DNA of 40,136 nt, from assembly GCA_046538375.1 (NCBI GenBank), contig JBKHJA010000006.1, forward strand, positions 1 through 40,136, read 5' to 3'. The notes below the pieces were generated by a model. That model had not been told where the DNA came from, did not search any database, and was given only the letters and a program-made list of their open reading frames with translations. The translations under genes and the position numbers were made by a program. Below are positions 25,342 through 34,172 of the stretch, one piece after another. Origin of the DNA: JBKHJA01 sp046538375. GTDB lineage: Bacteria; Acidobacteriota; Aminicenantia; Aminicenantales; Aminicenantaceae. Numbering within the stretch: position 1 is the stretch's first letter; every line of letters starts with the position of its first letter.

Positions 25342-26499
25342 ATGAGAACTATTGTCAAAGGGAATGTCATCCTTCCTGATAAAGTCCTGACCGGGGGGAT
25401 GGTGCTGATGGAAGGAGAGAGGATCTCCAGCGTTTCAGCCTCAGGAAAAGAAATTCCAGATAAGAATATTCCATGCCTTGATTACGGAGACAAATTCATC
25501 AGTCCCGGCCTTATAGATTTGCATCTCCATGGAGCCCTGGGAAAGGATGTCATGGATGGAAAGGTAGAGAGCCTGAAAAAAATCGCCTGGCATCAAGCTG
25601 CCTGTGGAGTCACCGGCTTTCTGGGCAGTACCTCTTCAGCTTCTATGGACGCGGTCCTGAAGGCTGTCGAAGCCATCAAAAAGGCTCAGAAGCTTCAGCT
25701 TTCCTCAGAGCTGCTGGGCGTTTATATCGAAGGGCCTTTCCTGAACCCCAAAAAAAAGGGCGCTCAAGACCCTGCTTACATCCAGGCCATGAAAAGAGAG
25801 GATGTGGACATTATAGTCAAAGCTGTCAGAGGGCTTAAGACTATCTTTGCTATGGCCCCTGAAGTGAACAATAATCTGAGGTTCATTCCCGTGTTGAAAG
25901 AAGGAGGCCTGGTGGTCTCTATCGGCCATTCTGATGCCACTCACCAGCAAGCTGTGGAAAGCTTTAACCAGGGGATCACTCACGCCACTCATCTCTATAA
26001 TGCCATGAGAAAATTTCTTCCTCGAGAGCCAGGAGTGGTAGGAGCGGTTCTTGACTCTGCACGAGTTACAGCAGAAATCATTGCTGACGGCGTTCATGTC
26101 CACCCGGCTTCGGTCAGGCTGGCTGTTTTCCGTAAAGGGAGTGATAAAATCTGTCTGATCACCGATTCCGTAAAGGCTTCCGGCCGGGGAGATGGAATCT
26201 ATCAGATGGGGGATCTGGAGATAGTGGTCAAAGGAGAAGAAGCCAGACTGCGGAAAAGTGGTGTTTTAGCAGGCAGTGTTTTGACTCTTAACCGGGCGGT
26301 GAAGAATGTGGCGGCCTGGACGGGATTGCCGGTTCATCAGGTGGTGGGGATGGCTTCTTTGAACCCAGCCCGCGTCCTGGGCATGGAAGATAGAAGGGGA
26401 AGCATTCAGGAAGGAAAATTAGCCAACCTGGTTGTTTTTGACCGGGAGTTCAATGTCCGGGAGACCATTCTTCGGGGCCAGCGGATTACAAAAAGCTAA
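25342..26499 (+). CDS. nagA: N-acetylglucosamine-6-phosphate deacetylase
   Basis: A 385-residue amidohydrolase of standard NagA length. It converts GlcNAc 6-phosphate to glucosamine 6-phosphate and acetate in the cytoplasm. Seen in order: metal-binding H61 and H63 in LIDLHLHG, the metal ligand E130 in YIEGPFLNP, IGHSDATH and THLYNAMR in the metal and substrate region, and D275 in LITDSVKASG, the catalytic Asp. ARVLGMEDRRGSIQEGKLANLVVFD closes the barrel and beta-sandwich as usual. The ribosome site is weak; a short inverted repeat GGGTT-AA-AACCC (25329-25340) sits right before the ATG and could modulate initiation. It lies 16 bp after the deacetylase gene. Confidence 0.93.
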   Translation: MRTIVKGNVILPDKVLTGGMVLMEGERISSVSASGKEIPDKNIPCLDYGDKFISPGLIDLHLHGALGKDVMDGKVESLKKIAWHQAACGVTGFLGSTSSASMDAVLKAVEAIKKAQKLQLSSELLGVYIEGPFLNPKKKGAQDPAYIQAMKREDVDIIVKAVRGLKTIFAMAPEVNNNLRFIPVLKEGGLVVSIGHSDATHQQAVESFNQGITHATHLYNAMRKFLPREPGVVGAVLDSARVTAEIIADGVHVHPASVRLAVFRKGSDKICLITDSVKASGRGDGIYQMGDLEIVVKGEEARLRKSGVLAGSVLTLNRAVKNVAAWTGLPVHQVVGMASLNPARVLGMEDRRGSIQEGKLANLVVFDREFNVRETILRGQRITKS

Positions 26500-26525
26500 A
26501 AAATAATATAGTGAAGGAGGTTGCG

Positions 26526-29321
26526 ATGAATCCAAAAAACAAAAAAAGGCTGGGGACCCTTCCACAAATTTTTTGGGGAGTTTTTCTGGGCGTCGCTCTT
26601 GTTTTCATGTTAAGTCCGAAGGGACTGCTCGGTGCTGATATTGGTTCTCATCCTCAGGGCCAGGAAGATAATATAAGAGAAAAACTCCAGACCCGGTATA
26701 TCCAACTGTTGATGGAGAAAGGAATATGTGATGATCAGGGCAGGGAGATAGAGGGACGGATAGGAAAGCTGATCCAAGAAGCCAGGACAAGCGGATTGGC
26801 AGACTCAGAGGAAATTCTCGCCCATATTCTCAGGAAATTGAACTACGCCAGAGAAAACCTGGGGAATTTTCCTCCCTGTGCTTTTGACCGCCCTGTGGGA
26901 TACAAGCTGACTCTTTTCGGCCGGACCAAACAAGCCGGCAATATAGAGGCCCATGCCGAAGGAAGCGCATGTCCAGTGGGAGGCATGGGGGCCGGTTCTT
27001 TTGAGCGCACCATCAGCGGAAATTTCAGATACTGGTTTCTCAAATCAGGATGGATGGTGGATGACACTCTGTGGGCGAACCAGTTCCACATTTATATGAA
27101 AAAAGGAGAAAGGATTGTGGCCCAGACTCTTTCCACTGATGAACCTCCCGCGGGTGAGGGACTGGGAAGCTGGAAGTGGAATTATCGGGAAGGAGAAGGA
27201 AGTTATTATGCCCTCTTTCCCAAATCCGGGTTTTCTTATGAGAGAAACCAGAATCTTCCAGCCCGAATAGCGGTGACTCAGTTTTCCCCCGTCATTCCTC
27301 ATAATTACAGGGAGACCAGTTATCCGGTGGCGGTGTTCAAGTGGATTGTGGAGAATCGGACAGAAGAACCGGTGGAGGTGAGCGTGATGCTCACCTGGCA
27401 GAATATGATCGGATGGGAAGCCCATGCGCCCAGTCCGCAGACCCACCCCAATGACTTCGCCTGGGATAGAAAAAGCCGGGGAAATTTCAACCAGTTTGTC
27501 CAGAAATCCCAGAAAAAGGGGATTGTTTTCAAGAAGGAGGACATGGACATAAAGTCCGGGAACGCTATGACCGGGACCATGTGCATGGCGGCTTCAGAGA
27601 TTACCGGAAAAACCAGAGTCTATTGGCACACCGATTTTGATCCTCTGGGAGAGGGAAGGGAAGTGTGGGAAACTTTTTCGGCCGACGGGACACTTTCCAA
27701 TTCCAGAGATTCAAGGACAGCCGGCGAGGAACAGGCATTGGCTGCAGCCCTGGCCGTCAAATGCACCCTGCAGCCCAAGGAACATGTTGAATTTCCGGTG
27801 GTGGTGGCCTGGGATTTTCCCTTTTATGAATTTGAAGAGAAAGTGAAATACAGAAAAAAATACACCCGGTTTTTCGGGGACACAGGTGAAAACGCCTTCG
27901 CCGTGGCCTCGGAAGCCCTGGATAAATATCAGGAATGGGAACAGGCGGTAGATAAATGGCAGCAGGAGATTGTTGAGGATACTCGATTTCCCGATTGGTT
28001 CAAACAGGCTCTTTTTAACGAGCTCTACGTTCTGGCAGAGACAAGCATCTGGGATGCGTACACTGACCTTCATACTTATCTGGAAAGTGTGGATTATCTG
28101 ATGTACGGCACCTTTGATGTGGACGCCTATTCTTCCTGGCATCTTCTCAAGTTGTGGCCGGAGCTGGAGAAAGATAACATGCGCTTTTTTGCCCAGACCG
28201 TGGATTGGGAGGATCCCACCTACAAGGCCTACAATTACCCCATCATCATGCCCGGGGAAGTTCCTGAAGAAAAGATGGGCTATTATTGGAACACCAACAA
28301 GGTTTGCGGGATGGTTCCACACGACATCGGTTCTCCCCGTGCTCGCCCCTGGATAATCCTCAACGCTTTTGACTGGCAGAATGCAAATGTGTGGAAAGAT
28401 CTGAACCCCAAATTCCCTTTGCGGGGATATCGTGATTTTCTGTACACAGGTTCCAAAGATTACACTTTCCTGAAAAAAATGTTTAAATCTGCGGTGAAAG
28501 CCCTGGATACCCTGGAGAAAAGGTTTGCTGATCCGGAAAGTCATCTTCCCTTGAACGAGGGAATTCCGGACCAGACATATGACACCTGGAAGATGAAAGG
28601 GGAAAGCGCTTTTGTGAGCATGCTCTGGCTGGCTGCCTTAAAGTCCACTGCGGCCATGGGGCAGACCCTGATCGGCCAGGGGCTCCCGCCGATGGATGAA
28701 GAAGCTGCGGCCGAGACCATAGCCAGATATCAATCCTGGCTTGAGGCCGGCCGCAAAGCCCTGCAGAAGCTGTGGAACGAGAAAGGAGAGTATTTCAACA
28801 TCGATGCCCACACCGATGATATCATGACCGATCAGCTATTTGGGATTTGGTATGCAAGGATCCTGGGCTTAGAGGAAGAGAGCGGCCGAATTATTCCCCT
28901 GGAACAGGCCAAGAAAGCTCTCAACACCATCTACCAGAAGAATGTGCTGGGTTTTGGGGATGGACTGATGGGTGCTGTCAACGGCCGCAGTGCAGAGGGG
29001 AAACAGCTTTTCGGCCAACAGGGAGATGAAGTGTGGACCGGGACCAGCTATGCTTTTGCTTCCAACTGTATTCTTCATGGCATGGAAAAAGAAGGGATGC
29101 ACACCGCATACGGTGTGTATTATGTGGTTTACAGCCCTTATGGGCAGGGGTATTTTTTCAAAACGCCTGAAGCCTACTGCAATCCAGAAGAATCGGTATG
29201 GAATAATCCTGACCAAAAGTACGGGGACAGGCTTTTCCGGGCCATGAAGTACATGAGGCCTGGAGCGATCTGGGCCGTGCATGAAGCCTTACTCCAGAAG
29301 CAGGCTCCTGCGGGCCGTTGA
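26526..29321 (+). CDS. exported GH116-like glycoside hydrolase
   Basis: A 931-residue enzyme related to GH116 (beta-glucosidase/beta-xylosidase/glucosylceramidase GBA2 family). ATG 26526 follows AAGGAGG by five bases; an in-frame GTG at 26511 lies upstream of that site and is rejected. An N-terminal hydrophobic segment (about 17-35) with basic lead indicates export or a membrane anchor. The beta-sandwich domain contains GGMGAGSFERTISG and QFSPVIPHNYRETSYPVAVF, both family-typical. The helical barrel has ALFNELYVLAETSIWD with E499 as likely nucleophile, and DQTYDTWKMKGESAF (from D682) where the acid/base Asp of the family lies. It is the last gene of the operon. Family substrates are beta-linked glucose, xylose or GlcNAc, so it may cut a beta-GlcNAc or beta-Glc unit. 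Confidence 0.88.
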   Translation: MNPKNKKRLGTLPQIFWGVFLGVALVFMLSPKGLLGADIGSHPQGQEDNIREKLQTRYIQLLMEKGICDDQGREIEGRIGKLIQEARTSGLADSEEILAHILRKLNYARENLGNFPPCAFDRPVGYKLTLFGRTKQAGNIEAHAEGSACPVGGMGAGSFERTISGNFRYWFLKSGWMVDDTLWANQFHIYMKKGERIVAQTLSTDEPPAGEGLGSWKWNYREGEGSYYALFPKSGFSYERNQNLPARIAVTQFSPVIPHNYRETSYPVAVFKWIVENRTEEPVEVSVMLTWQNMIGWEAHAPSPQTHPNDFAWDRKSRGNFNQFVQKSQKKGIVFKKEDMDIKSGNAMTGTMCMAASEITGKTRVYWHTDFDPLGEGREVWETFSADGTLSNSRDSRTAGEEQALAAALAVKCTLQPKEHVEFPVVVAWDFPFYEFEEKVKYRKKYTRFFGDTGENAFAVASEALDKYQEWEQAVDKWQQEIVEDTRFPDWFKQALFNELYVLAETSIWDAYTDLHTYLESVDYLMYGTFDVDAYSSWHLLKLWPELEKDNMRFFAQTVDWEDPTYKAYNYPIIMPGEVPEEKMGYYWNTNKVCGMVPHDIGSPRARPWIILNAFDWQNANVWKDLNPKFPLRGYRDFLYTGSKDYTFLKKMFKSAVKALDTLEKRFADPESHLPLNEGIPDQTYDTWKMKGESAFVSMLWLAALKSTAAMGQTLIGQGLPPMDEEAAAETIARYQSWLEAGRKALQKLWNEKGEYFNIDAHTDDIMTDQLFGIWYARILGLEEESGRIIPLEQAKKALNTIYQKNVLGFGDGLMGAVNGRSAEGKQLFGQQGDEVWTGTSYAFASNCILHGMEKEGMHTAYGVYYVVYSPYGQGYFFKTPEAYCNPEESVWNNPDQKYGDRLFRAMKYMRPGAIWAVHEALLQKQAPAGR

Positions 29322-29545
29322 GGACAAGCTCATACCCCTATCTCTTTGCCGTCATTTTCCGTAGGCCTCTTCATTTCTGTGATGGGGGATGAGGGTGGGG
29401 TGAGGTGGTCATCCCTTTCCATTAGTACGGATATTTACAGTCATCATGGTTTTGGAAATGCTTCCCTGGAAAGGGTGGTCAATGATGCCCCACATATTCT
29501 ATAATAAATTGTTCAGCCATGGTGTTTGATCTTATGTGGTGAGAA

Positions 29546-31885
29546 ATGCGTAAAACCATCATTTTTATCGGAGCACTCACAGGAGCAGCGGTTGCGGGAA
29601 TCATTTTATTCCTTATTTTTAGGCCTGAGAAAGAGCCACAGCGGGAATTTTCCAGGCTGATTTCTGACCAGGGCATAGAGAAACCCAACATAATCTTCAT
29701 AACCCTGGACACCACCAGGTCGGATCATCTGCCCTGCTACGGCTACACAAAAGTCAAAACCCCTCATCTGGATTCACTGGCCAGGAAGGGAATGGTGTTT
29801 GAGCAGTGCACCGCTTCCTCTCCCTTAACCCTCCCTTCTCACGCCTCCATGATGACCGGTCTGTATCCCACCTATCATGGAGTAAGGGTCAACGGCAACA
29901 CCGCCCTATCCGGTCAGCACTTGACCCTGGCAGAACTGCTGGCAGGGCAGGGATATCAATGTGGTGCTTTTATCGGAGCCTTTGTGCTCGACGGACGATG
30001 GGGACTGAAGCAGGGATTCCATCATTATGATGATCAGTTTGATCTTAAAAAATACAAAAAGCTCGACCTGGCCATGGTTCAGCGTCCCGGCAATGAAGTG
30101 GTTGATGCTGCTTTAGCCTGGCTGGAGAAGAATAAGAAAGATCCCTTTTTCGCCTGGATTCATCTGTACGATCCGCACGCTCCCTACCAGCCCCCGGAAC
30201 CCTATTTGTCCCAATACAACACTGGCCTGGTTGGGTTGTATGACGGTGAAATTGCCTTTACCGATGAACAGATCGGACGGTGTGTTTCCTGGCTGGATCA
30301 GAATGAACTGGACAAAAGCACCATTGTTGTCATCATGGGAGATCACGGAGAGGGATTGGGAGATCACGGCGAATTGGCCCACGGCTATTATGTCTATGAT
30401 TATGCAGTCCAGGTGCCCTTTTTGGTCATCACTCCTTTTGAAAGGTTCCAACATATCAGAATATCAGGCCAGGTGAGAACTGTGGATGTGTACCCCACAT
30501 TATTGGAAATGGTGGGGATTTCCGTTCCAGAAGAGAACCAGGGCCAATCCTTGATCAGCTTTATGTTTCATCCTGAGAAGGAAAAGGGCTTTTATGCTTA
30601 CAGCGAATCCCTTTCACCCAACATCCATTATGGATGGAGTCCTTTGCACAGCCTGCGAAGCAGCCGTTACAAGTACATTGCTGCTCCTCGAGATGAACTT
30701 TATGACCTTCAGGAGGATCCTGAGGAAGAGAACAATATAAAAGGCAAGCTCCCAAAGATGGCCCAAAAAATGAAAAACACTCTGGAGGAGGTCATACAGC
30801 AAACCAGCAGAGAAGCACCGCAGCCGGAAGCTGCCAACCTGGACACAGAGACACTGGAGAGACTGGCTGCTCTGGGCTACATCGGAGCGCCTGTGTCCAG
30901 GAAATCAGCATCAAAAGGAGGGGAATTCCTGGCTGATCCCAAGGATAAGCTGCATATATATGAGTCGGTCCAGAAAGCCGGGGAATTGATCAACCATGAA
31001 GAATACGGCCAGGGAGCAAAAATTTTAGAGTCCGTCCTTGAAGAAGAACCGTCTATTCCTCAGGCCCTGCTGCTTCTGGCTACCTGTTATGTGGAATCGG
31101 GAAAGATGGAGGAGGCCAAACATCAATTTGATCTCATTCTGAAGGATGATCCCCACAGTGTGCAGGCATTGATCGGAATGGCCAACCTGTTGATGGGAGA
31201 AGGCCAGACCGATGATGTGGTTGCACTTTGCCAGCAGACCCTGGCTGTGGACGAGATGAATACTCAGGCCTACACTCTTCTGGGGGAAGTCCACATGGCT
31301 GAGGATAATCATGAACAGGCTCTCCCTTACCTGAAAAAAGCTGTGGAGATCCAGCCGAAACTGACCCGGAACCGTTTGAATTTGGCTGCCTGTCTGGTGG
31401 GATTGGGGAACTACCATGAAGCAGAGGTCATCCTTGAAGATATCTTGAGCCAATACCCCAAATTTCCGTTGGTTCACTACCATATGGCTCTCCTTTATGA
31501 AGAGCAGGGAGAATTGGAGAAAGCCAGGGAACTCTACACACAAGAAATCCAGCTCTATCCAGAGAACTTCCGGGCCCGCTTTAACCTGGGCAAGCTGCTG
31601 TTTAAATTCGGTGACAGAAAGGGGTACCTGGAGCAGATGAGGGAGGTCATACGGATTGCGCCCCGCAAGGCTGAGGGCTACCTTTTTCTGGCCCGGGGTC
31701 TGCTGTATGAGTCAATCCCTATCGACCAGATCCTCGAATTGGTCCAGAAGGGTCTGGTTTTGGCTGAAAAACCGGAACTTAAAGCCTTTGCTTATTTTCT
31801 TCTGGCTGATATCTACGACAGAAAAAAGCAGCCAGATAAAGTCAAAGAAGCTTTGAGGAAGGCCAATGATTACAAATCAAAATAG
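29546..31885 (+). CDS. sulfatase-superfamily protein fused to TPR repeats
   Basis: A 779-residue protein with an N-terminal membrane anchor (residues about 3-25). Residues about 46-420 are a sulfatase/alkaline-phosphatase-superfamily domain: ITLDTTRSDHLPCYGY (metal Asp55), TLPSHASMMTGLYPTYHG, and MGDHGEGLGDHGE with D266-H267 as metal ligands. At the nucleophile position a sulfatase has Cys or Ser in C/SxPxR to be made into formylglycine; here it is T95-L-P-S-H99, so formylglycine cannot form. The pattern with Thr, then a following TGLYP, resembles nucleotide pyrophosphatase/phosphodiesterases. Residues about 470-775 are roughly eight TPR units. It lies 224 bp after the GH116 gene and 10 bp before the next TPR gene. 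Probably periplasm-facing; substrate unknown. Confidence 0.85.
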   Translation: MRKTIIFIGALTGAAVAGIILFLIFRPEKEPQREFSRLISDQGIEKPNIIFITLDTTRSDHLPCYGYTKVKTPHLDSLARKGMVFEQCTASSPLTLPSHASMMTGLYPTYHGVRVNGNTALSGQHLTLAELLAGQGYQCGAFIGAFVLDGRWGLKQGFHHYDDQFDLKKYKKLDLAMVQRPGNEVVDAALAWLEKNKKDPFFAWIHLYDPHAPYQPPEPYLSQYNTGLVGLYDGEIAFTDEQIGRCVSWLDQNELDKSTIVVIMGDHGEGLGDHGELAHGYYVYDYAVQVPFLVITPFERFQHIRISGQVRTVDVYPTLLEMVGISVPEENQGQSLISFMFHPEKEKGFYAYSESLSPNIHYGWSPLHSLRSSRYKYIAAPRDELYDLQEDPEEENNIKGKLPKMAQKMKNTLEEVIQQTSREAPQPEAANLDTETLERLAALGYIGAPVSRKSASKGGEFLADPKDKLHIYESVQKAGELINHEEYGQGAKILESVLEEEPSIPQALLLLATCYVESGKMEEAKHQFDLILKDDPHSVQALIGMANLLMGEGQTDDVVALCQQTLAVDEMNTQAYTLLGEVHMAEDNHEQALPYLKKAVEIQPKLTRNRLNLAACLVGLGNYHEAEVILEDILSQYPKFPLVHYHMALLYEEQGELEKARELYTQEIQLYPENFRARFNLGKLLFKFGDRKGYLEQMREVIRIAPRKAEGYLFLARGLLYESIPIDQILELVQKGLVLAEKPELKAFAYFLLADIYDRKKQPDKVKEALRKANDYKSK

Positions 31886-31895
31886 GAGGACGCAT

Positions 31896-32867
31896 ATGCG
31901 GTGCCGGGAAATTCTGTCATGGATTATATTTTTTCTTTTTGTGGGTATAACCTTTTATATCCCAGGATTCAGTCAATACCGGGAATATTATATTTACGGA
32001 AAAATCGTAGACACAGAGAATAAGCCTCTTTCCGATGTGGAAATCTTCCTCAGAGACATAAAGTCGAGCAGGAGCTACAGAGTGACCACCGATGAGAAAG
32101 GGGAATACAGGCTGGTGGGTTTACCCCACGGCGTATACGGAGTCACTATACAGAAAGAAGGATATCAGACCAGAACCGATGAATGGAATTTCAGCACTCC
32201 TCAGGATAGGATGCAGAAGGTGGAGGTGTCCACCGTTGTGATGGTCACTGAAAAGCAGATCCAGGAAATGGAGCGTGCCGAAGAGGCTGAGGCCGAATTG
32301 GATAGGGCTACACAGAAACTTCGTCAGGGAGATATTGACGGAGCTGTCGAAATTCTCACCAGGATGATAGACCGCAATCCAGAAGATGCCAACGCCCATT
32401 ACCTGCTGGGGATTTCTTATCTTAAAAAAGAGATGATCTCCGAAGCCATCCGGGAATTGACAAAAACCACAGAGTTGAGTCCTTCTTTCCCCGGTGCCTA
32501 CCATCAGTTGGGGCTGTGCTATCAGCGGAAAAATGAGCCGGAAAAGGCTCTTCAGTTCTATGAAAAAGCTCTGGAACTTGAACCAGAAAGCACCGAAAGC
32601 CGGTACAACGCCGGTCTGATTCTTTTTGAGATGAAGCGTGTTCCAGAAGCTTTGTCTCGTTTTGAGAAAGCCCTGGAAATCAGGCCCGACGAGCCTGAAT
32701 TTTTGGAAATGGCTGGCCGCTGTCACATTCACCAGGGAAACCTTGACCAGGCCATCCAGTATCTGGAAAAAGCCAAACAGGCTTATTCAGACCAGCAGAA
32801 GACCGGTTTTCTTGAGGAATTGATCAAGAAATTGAAGGAACAGAAATCCTCAATCCCTAAGCACTGA
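31896..32867 (+). CDS. exported carboxypeptidase-regulatory-like plus TPR protein
   Basis: A 323-residue protein. AGGAGGA stands 5 bases before ATG 31896; an earlier ATG at 31866 would overlap the previous gene and is rejected. A hydrophobic N-terminal segment (about 8-27, ending near GFSQ) is a signal peptide or anchor. Residues about 32-100 are a beta-sandwich of the carboxypeptidase-regulatory/CnaB type (IYGKIVDTENKPLSDVEIFL, then EYRLVGLPHGVYGVT). Residues about 125-305 hold four to five TPR units (for example AHYLLGISYLKKEMISEAIREL). The start lies 10 bp after the sulfatase-like gene, so the pair is probably co-expressed and may form a complex in the periplasm. The end overlaps the converging LacI-type gene by 11 bp. 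Confidence 0.85.
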   Translation: MRCREILSWIIFFLFVGITFYIPGFSQYREYYIYGKIVDTENKPLSDVEIFLRDIKSSRSYRVTTDEKGEYRLVGLPHGVYGVTIQKEGYQTRTDEWNFSTPQDRMQKVEVSTVVMVTEKQIQEMERAEEAEAELDRATQKLRQGDIDGAVEILTRMIDRNPEDANAHYLLGISYLKKEMISEAIRELTKTTELSPSFPGAYHQLGLCYQRKNEPEKALQFYEKALELEPESTESRYNAGLILFEMKRVPEALSRFEKALEIRPDEPEFLEMAGRCHIHQGNLDQAIQYLEKAKQAYSDQQKTGFLEELIKKLKEQKSSIPKH

Positions 32868-33906
32868 TCTTTTGATGTTTTCTGCCCGTACTTGATTCGC
32901 GGATAATCAGTTGAGGAACAAAAGAATAACACTTCTGTTTCAACGAACCCTCTTTCAGGCTTTTTATCAGCAGCTTGCCGGTGAATCTTCCCAATTCCTT
33001 GGGCCTCTGATCGATGGTGGTTAAAGGAGGGTGAGTGTGCTGGGCCATGGGGATATTGTCAAACCCCACCACCGAACATGCCTCAGGGATAAGAATCTTT
33101 TTTTCATGAAGATATCTGATGATGCCTATGGCCAGAAGATCACTGGCAGCGAAGTAAGCGGTGGGAGGATCGGAGGAACCCATGATTTTCTCTGTTTGTG
33201 TGTAGGCTTCTGCAGGTTGATAAACATCTTGAAGGTTCATCTGATAATCAGCATAAAGAGAAGGATCAAAGGATAACCCAGCTTCTTCCAGGGCTCTGAG
33301 GAAGCCTTTTCGTTTATTGAAATAGCTGGTATAAAAGGGATTTCCGTTGACGAAAGCAATCCGTTCATGTCCTTGATCGATAAGATGCTTGGTGGCCAGG
33401 TAGGCGCCTTCTTCTTCATCGTTGTAGATGCAGTATGCGTTGTCTTGGGGGATCATGTCATTGATAAAAAAGAGAGGAATGCCTCTCAAGATATTGGTCA
33501 TGAAATGTATCTTTTTCTGGGCGTACTCTCTGGTTCCGATATGAACCAGGGCATCGATTTTCCTCTCGGCAAAGGCTAATATGCTCCGCAGCTCTTCTTT
33601 GTCGTCGTAAAAAGTATAAGAAAGCAGGGCGATATAGCCGTGCTCTTTCAGGACTTCCTCCAGTCCAAAGGTGACTCTGGGGATGAACATGTTCTGGATT
33701 TCTGGCAAAAGCAGGCCGATTGTTTTTGAGGTCCGGGTTTTGAGTCCTCTGGCTAAAGCATTGGGATAATAATCAAGAGCGAGAATTGTCTCTTTCACTT
33801 TCTTTCGAGTTGATTCCCGAACCTGAGGATGGTTGTTCAAAACCCTGGATACAGTGGCTGTGGATACACCGGCAATTTTAGCAATTTCTTTGATAGATGC
33901 CATCAT
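32857..33906 (-). CDS. LacI/GalR family transcriptional repressor
   Basis: A 349-residue LacI-type regulator. The N-terminal helix-turn-helix is ASIKEIAKIAGVSTATVSRVL with hinge LARGLKTRTSKTIGLL at about residues 52-67, followed by a periplasmic-binding-protein-like effector domain (FINDMIPQDN, HERIAFVNGNP, FDNIPMAQHTHPPLTTIDQ). The effector is probably a sugar or sugar phosphate. Two tandem ATG codons start the gene; either may be used. It is divergent from the TonB-dependent receptor, and a TGTAA...TTACA operator lies just behind that receptor's transcription start, so it very likely represses the receptor and may be reset by a product of the pathway. The 3' end overlaps the converging TPR gene by 11 bp. 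Confidence 0.95.
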   Translation of the reverse strand: MMASIKEIAKIAGVSTATVSRVLNNHPQVRESTRKKVKETILALDYYPNALARGLKTRTSKTIGLLLPEIQNMFIPRVTFGLEEVLKEHGYIALLSYTFYDDKEELRSILAFAERKIDALVHIGTREYAQKKIHFMTNILRGIPLFFINDMIPQDNAYCIYNDEEEGAYLATKHLIDQGHERIAFVNGNPFYTSYFNKRKGFLRALEEAGLSFDPSLYADYQMNLQDVYQPAEAYTQTEKIMGSSDPPTAYFAASDLLAIGIIRYLHEKKILIPEACSVVGFDNIPMAQHTHPPLTTIDQRPKELGRFTGKLLIKSLKEGSLKQKCYSFVPQLIIRESSTGRKHQKISA

Positions 33907-33932
33907 ATGCCCCGAATTATGAGGATATCTAG

Positions 33933-33961
33933 AATGTATACCACAATCTGCAAGTTGTCAA
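33933..33961 (-). promoter_or_regulatory. promoter of the LacI-type gene
   Basis: On the minus strand TTGACA (33961-33956) is followed after 17 bases by TACATT (33938-33933); TATACA at 33940-33935 is an overlapping alternative. The leader to the ATG would be about 20 bases. Confidence 0.5.
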
Positions 33962-33992
33962 AAATTTTTCGAAAAAAACATGAAGAAAATTC

Positions 33993-34020
33993 TTGACAAA
34001 GAGCGGAAAATCAATAAATT
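33993..34020 (+). promoter_or_regulatory. promoter of the TonB-dependent receptor gene
   Basis: TTGACA (33993-33998) and TAAATT (34015-34020) with a 16-base spacer. Transcription would start near 34027, only about five bases before the palindromic operator. Confidence 0.65.
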
Positions 34021-34031
34021 TAAAGGAACGA

Positions 34032-34045
34032 TGTAATCGTTTACA
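34032..34045. promoter_or_regulatory. LacI-type operator
   Basis: TGTAATCGTTTACA has perfect TGTAA/TTACA arms around a central TCGT with CG at the middle. LacI/GalR and CcpA-type sites typically have this form with a central CG. It lies just after the inferred receptor transcription start, the classic repressor position, and 130 bp from the divergent repressor gene. Confidence 0.75.
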
Positions 34046-34106
34046 AAATAGCAAATGAGGGAGGTGGTAATCAGGATAAGATTAAAAAAATCATCAGGTT
34101 AAGGTT

Positions 34107-34134
34107 GTTTCTTCTGGATTCTACAGGAAGAAAC
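34107..34134 (+). other. hairpin in the receptor leader
   Basis: GTTTCTTC (34107-34114) and GAAGAAAC (34127-34134) form a perfect 8-bp stem with a 12-base loop in the receptor mRNA leader, about 40 bases before the start codon. No T tract follows, so it is not a simple terminator; it may protect the mRNA or bind a regulator. Confidence 0.4.
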
Positions 34135-34172
34135 AAAGAAAGAGGGTAAAAAACAAAAAAAGGAGACAACAG

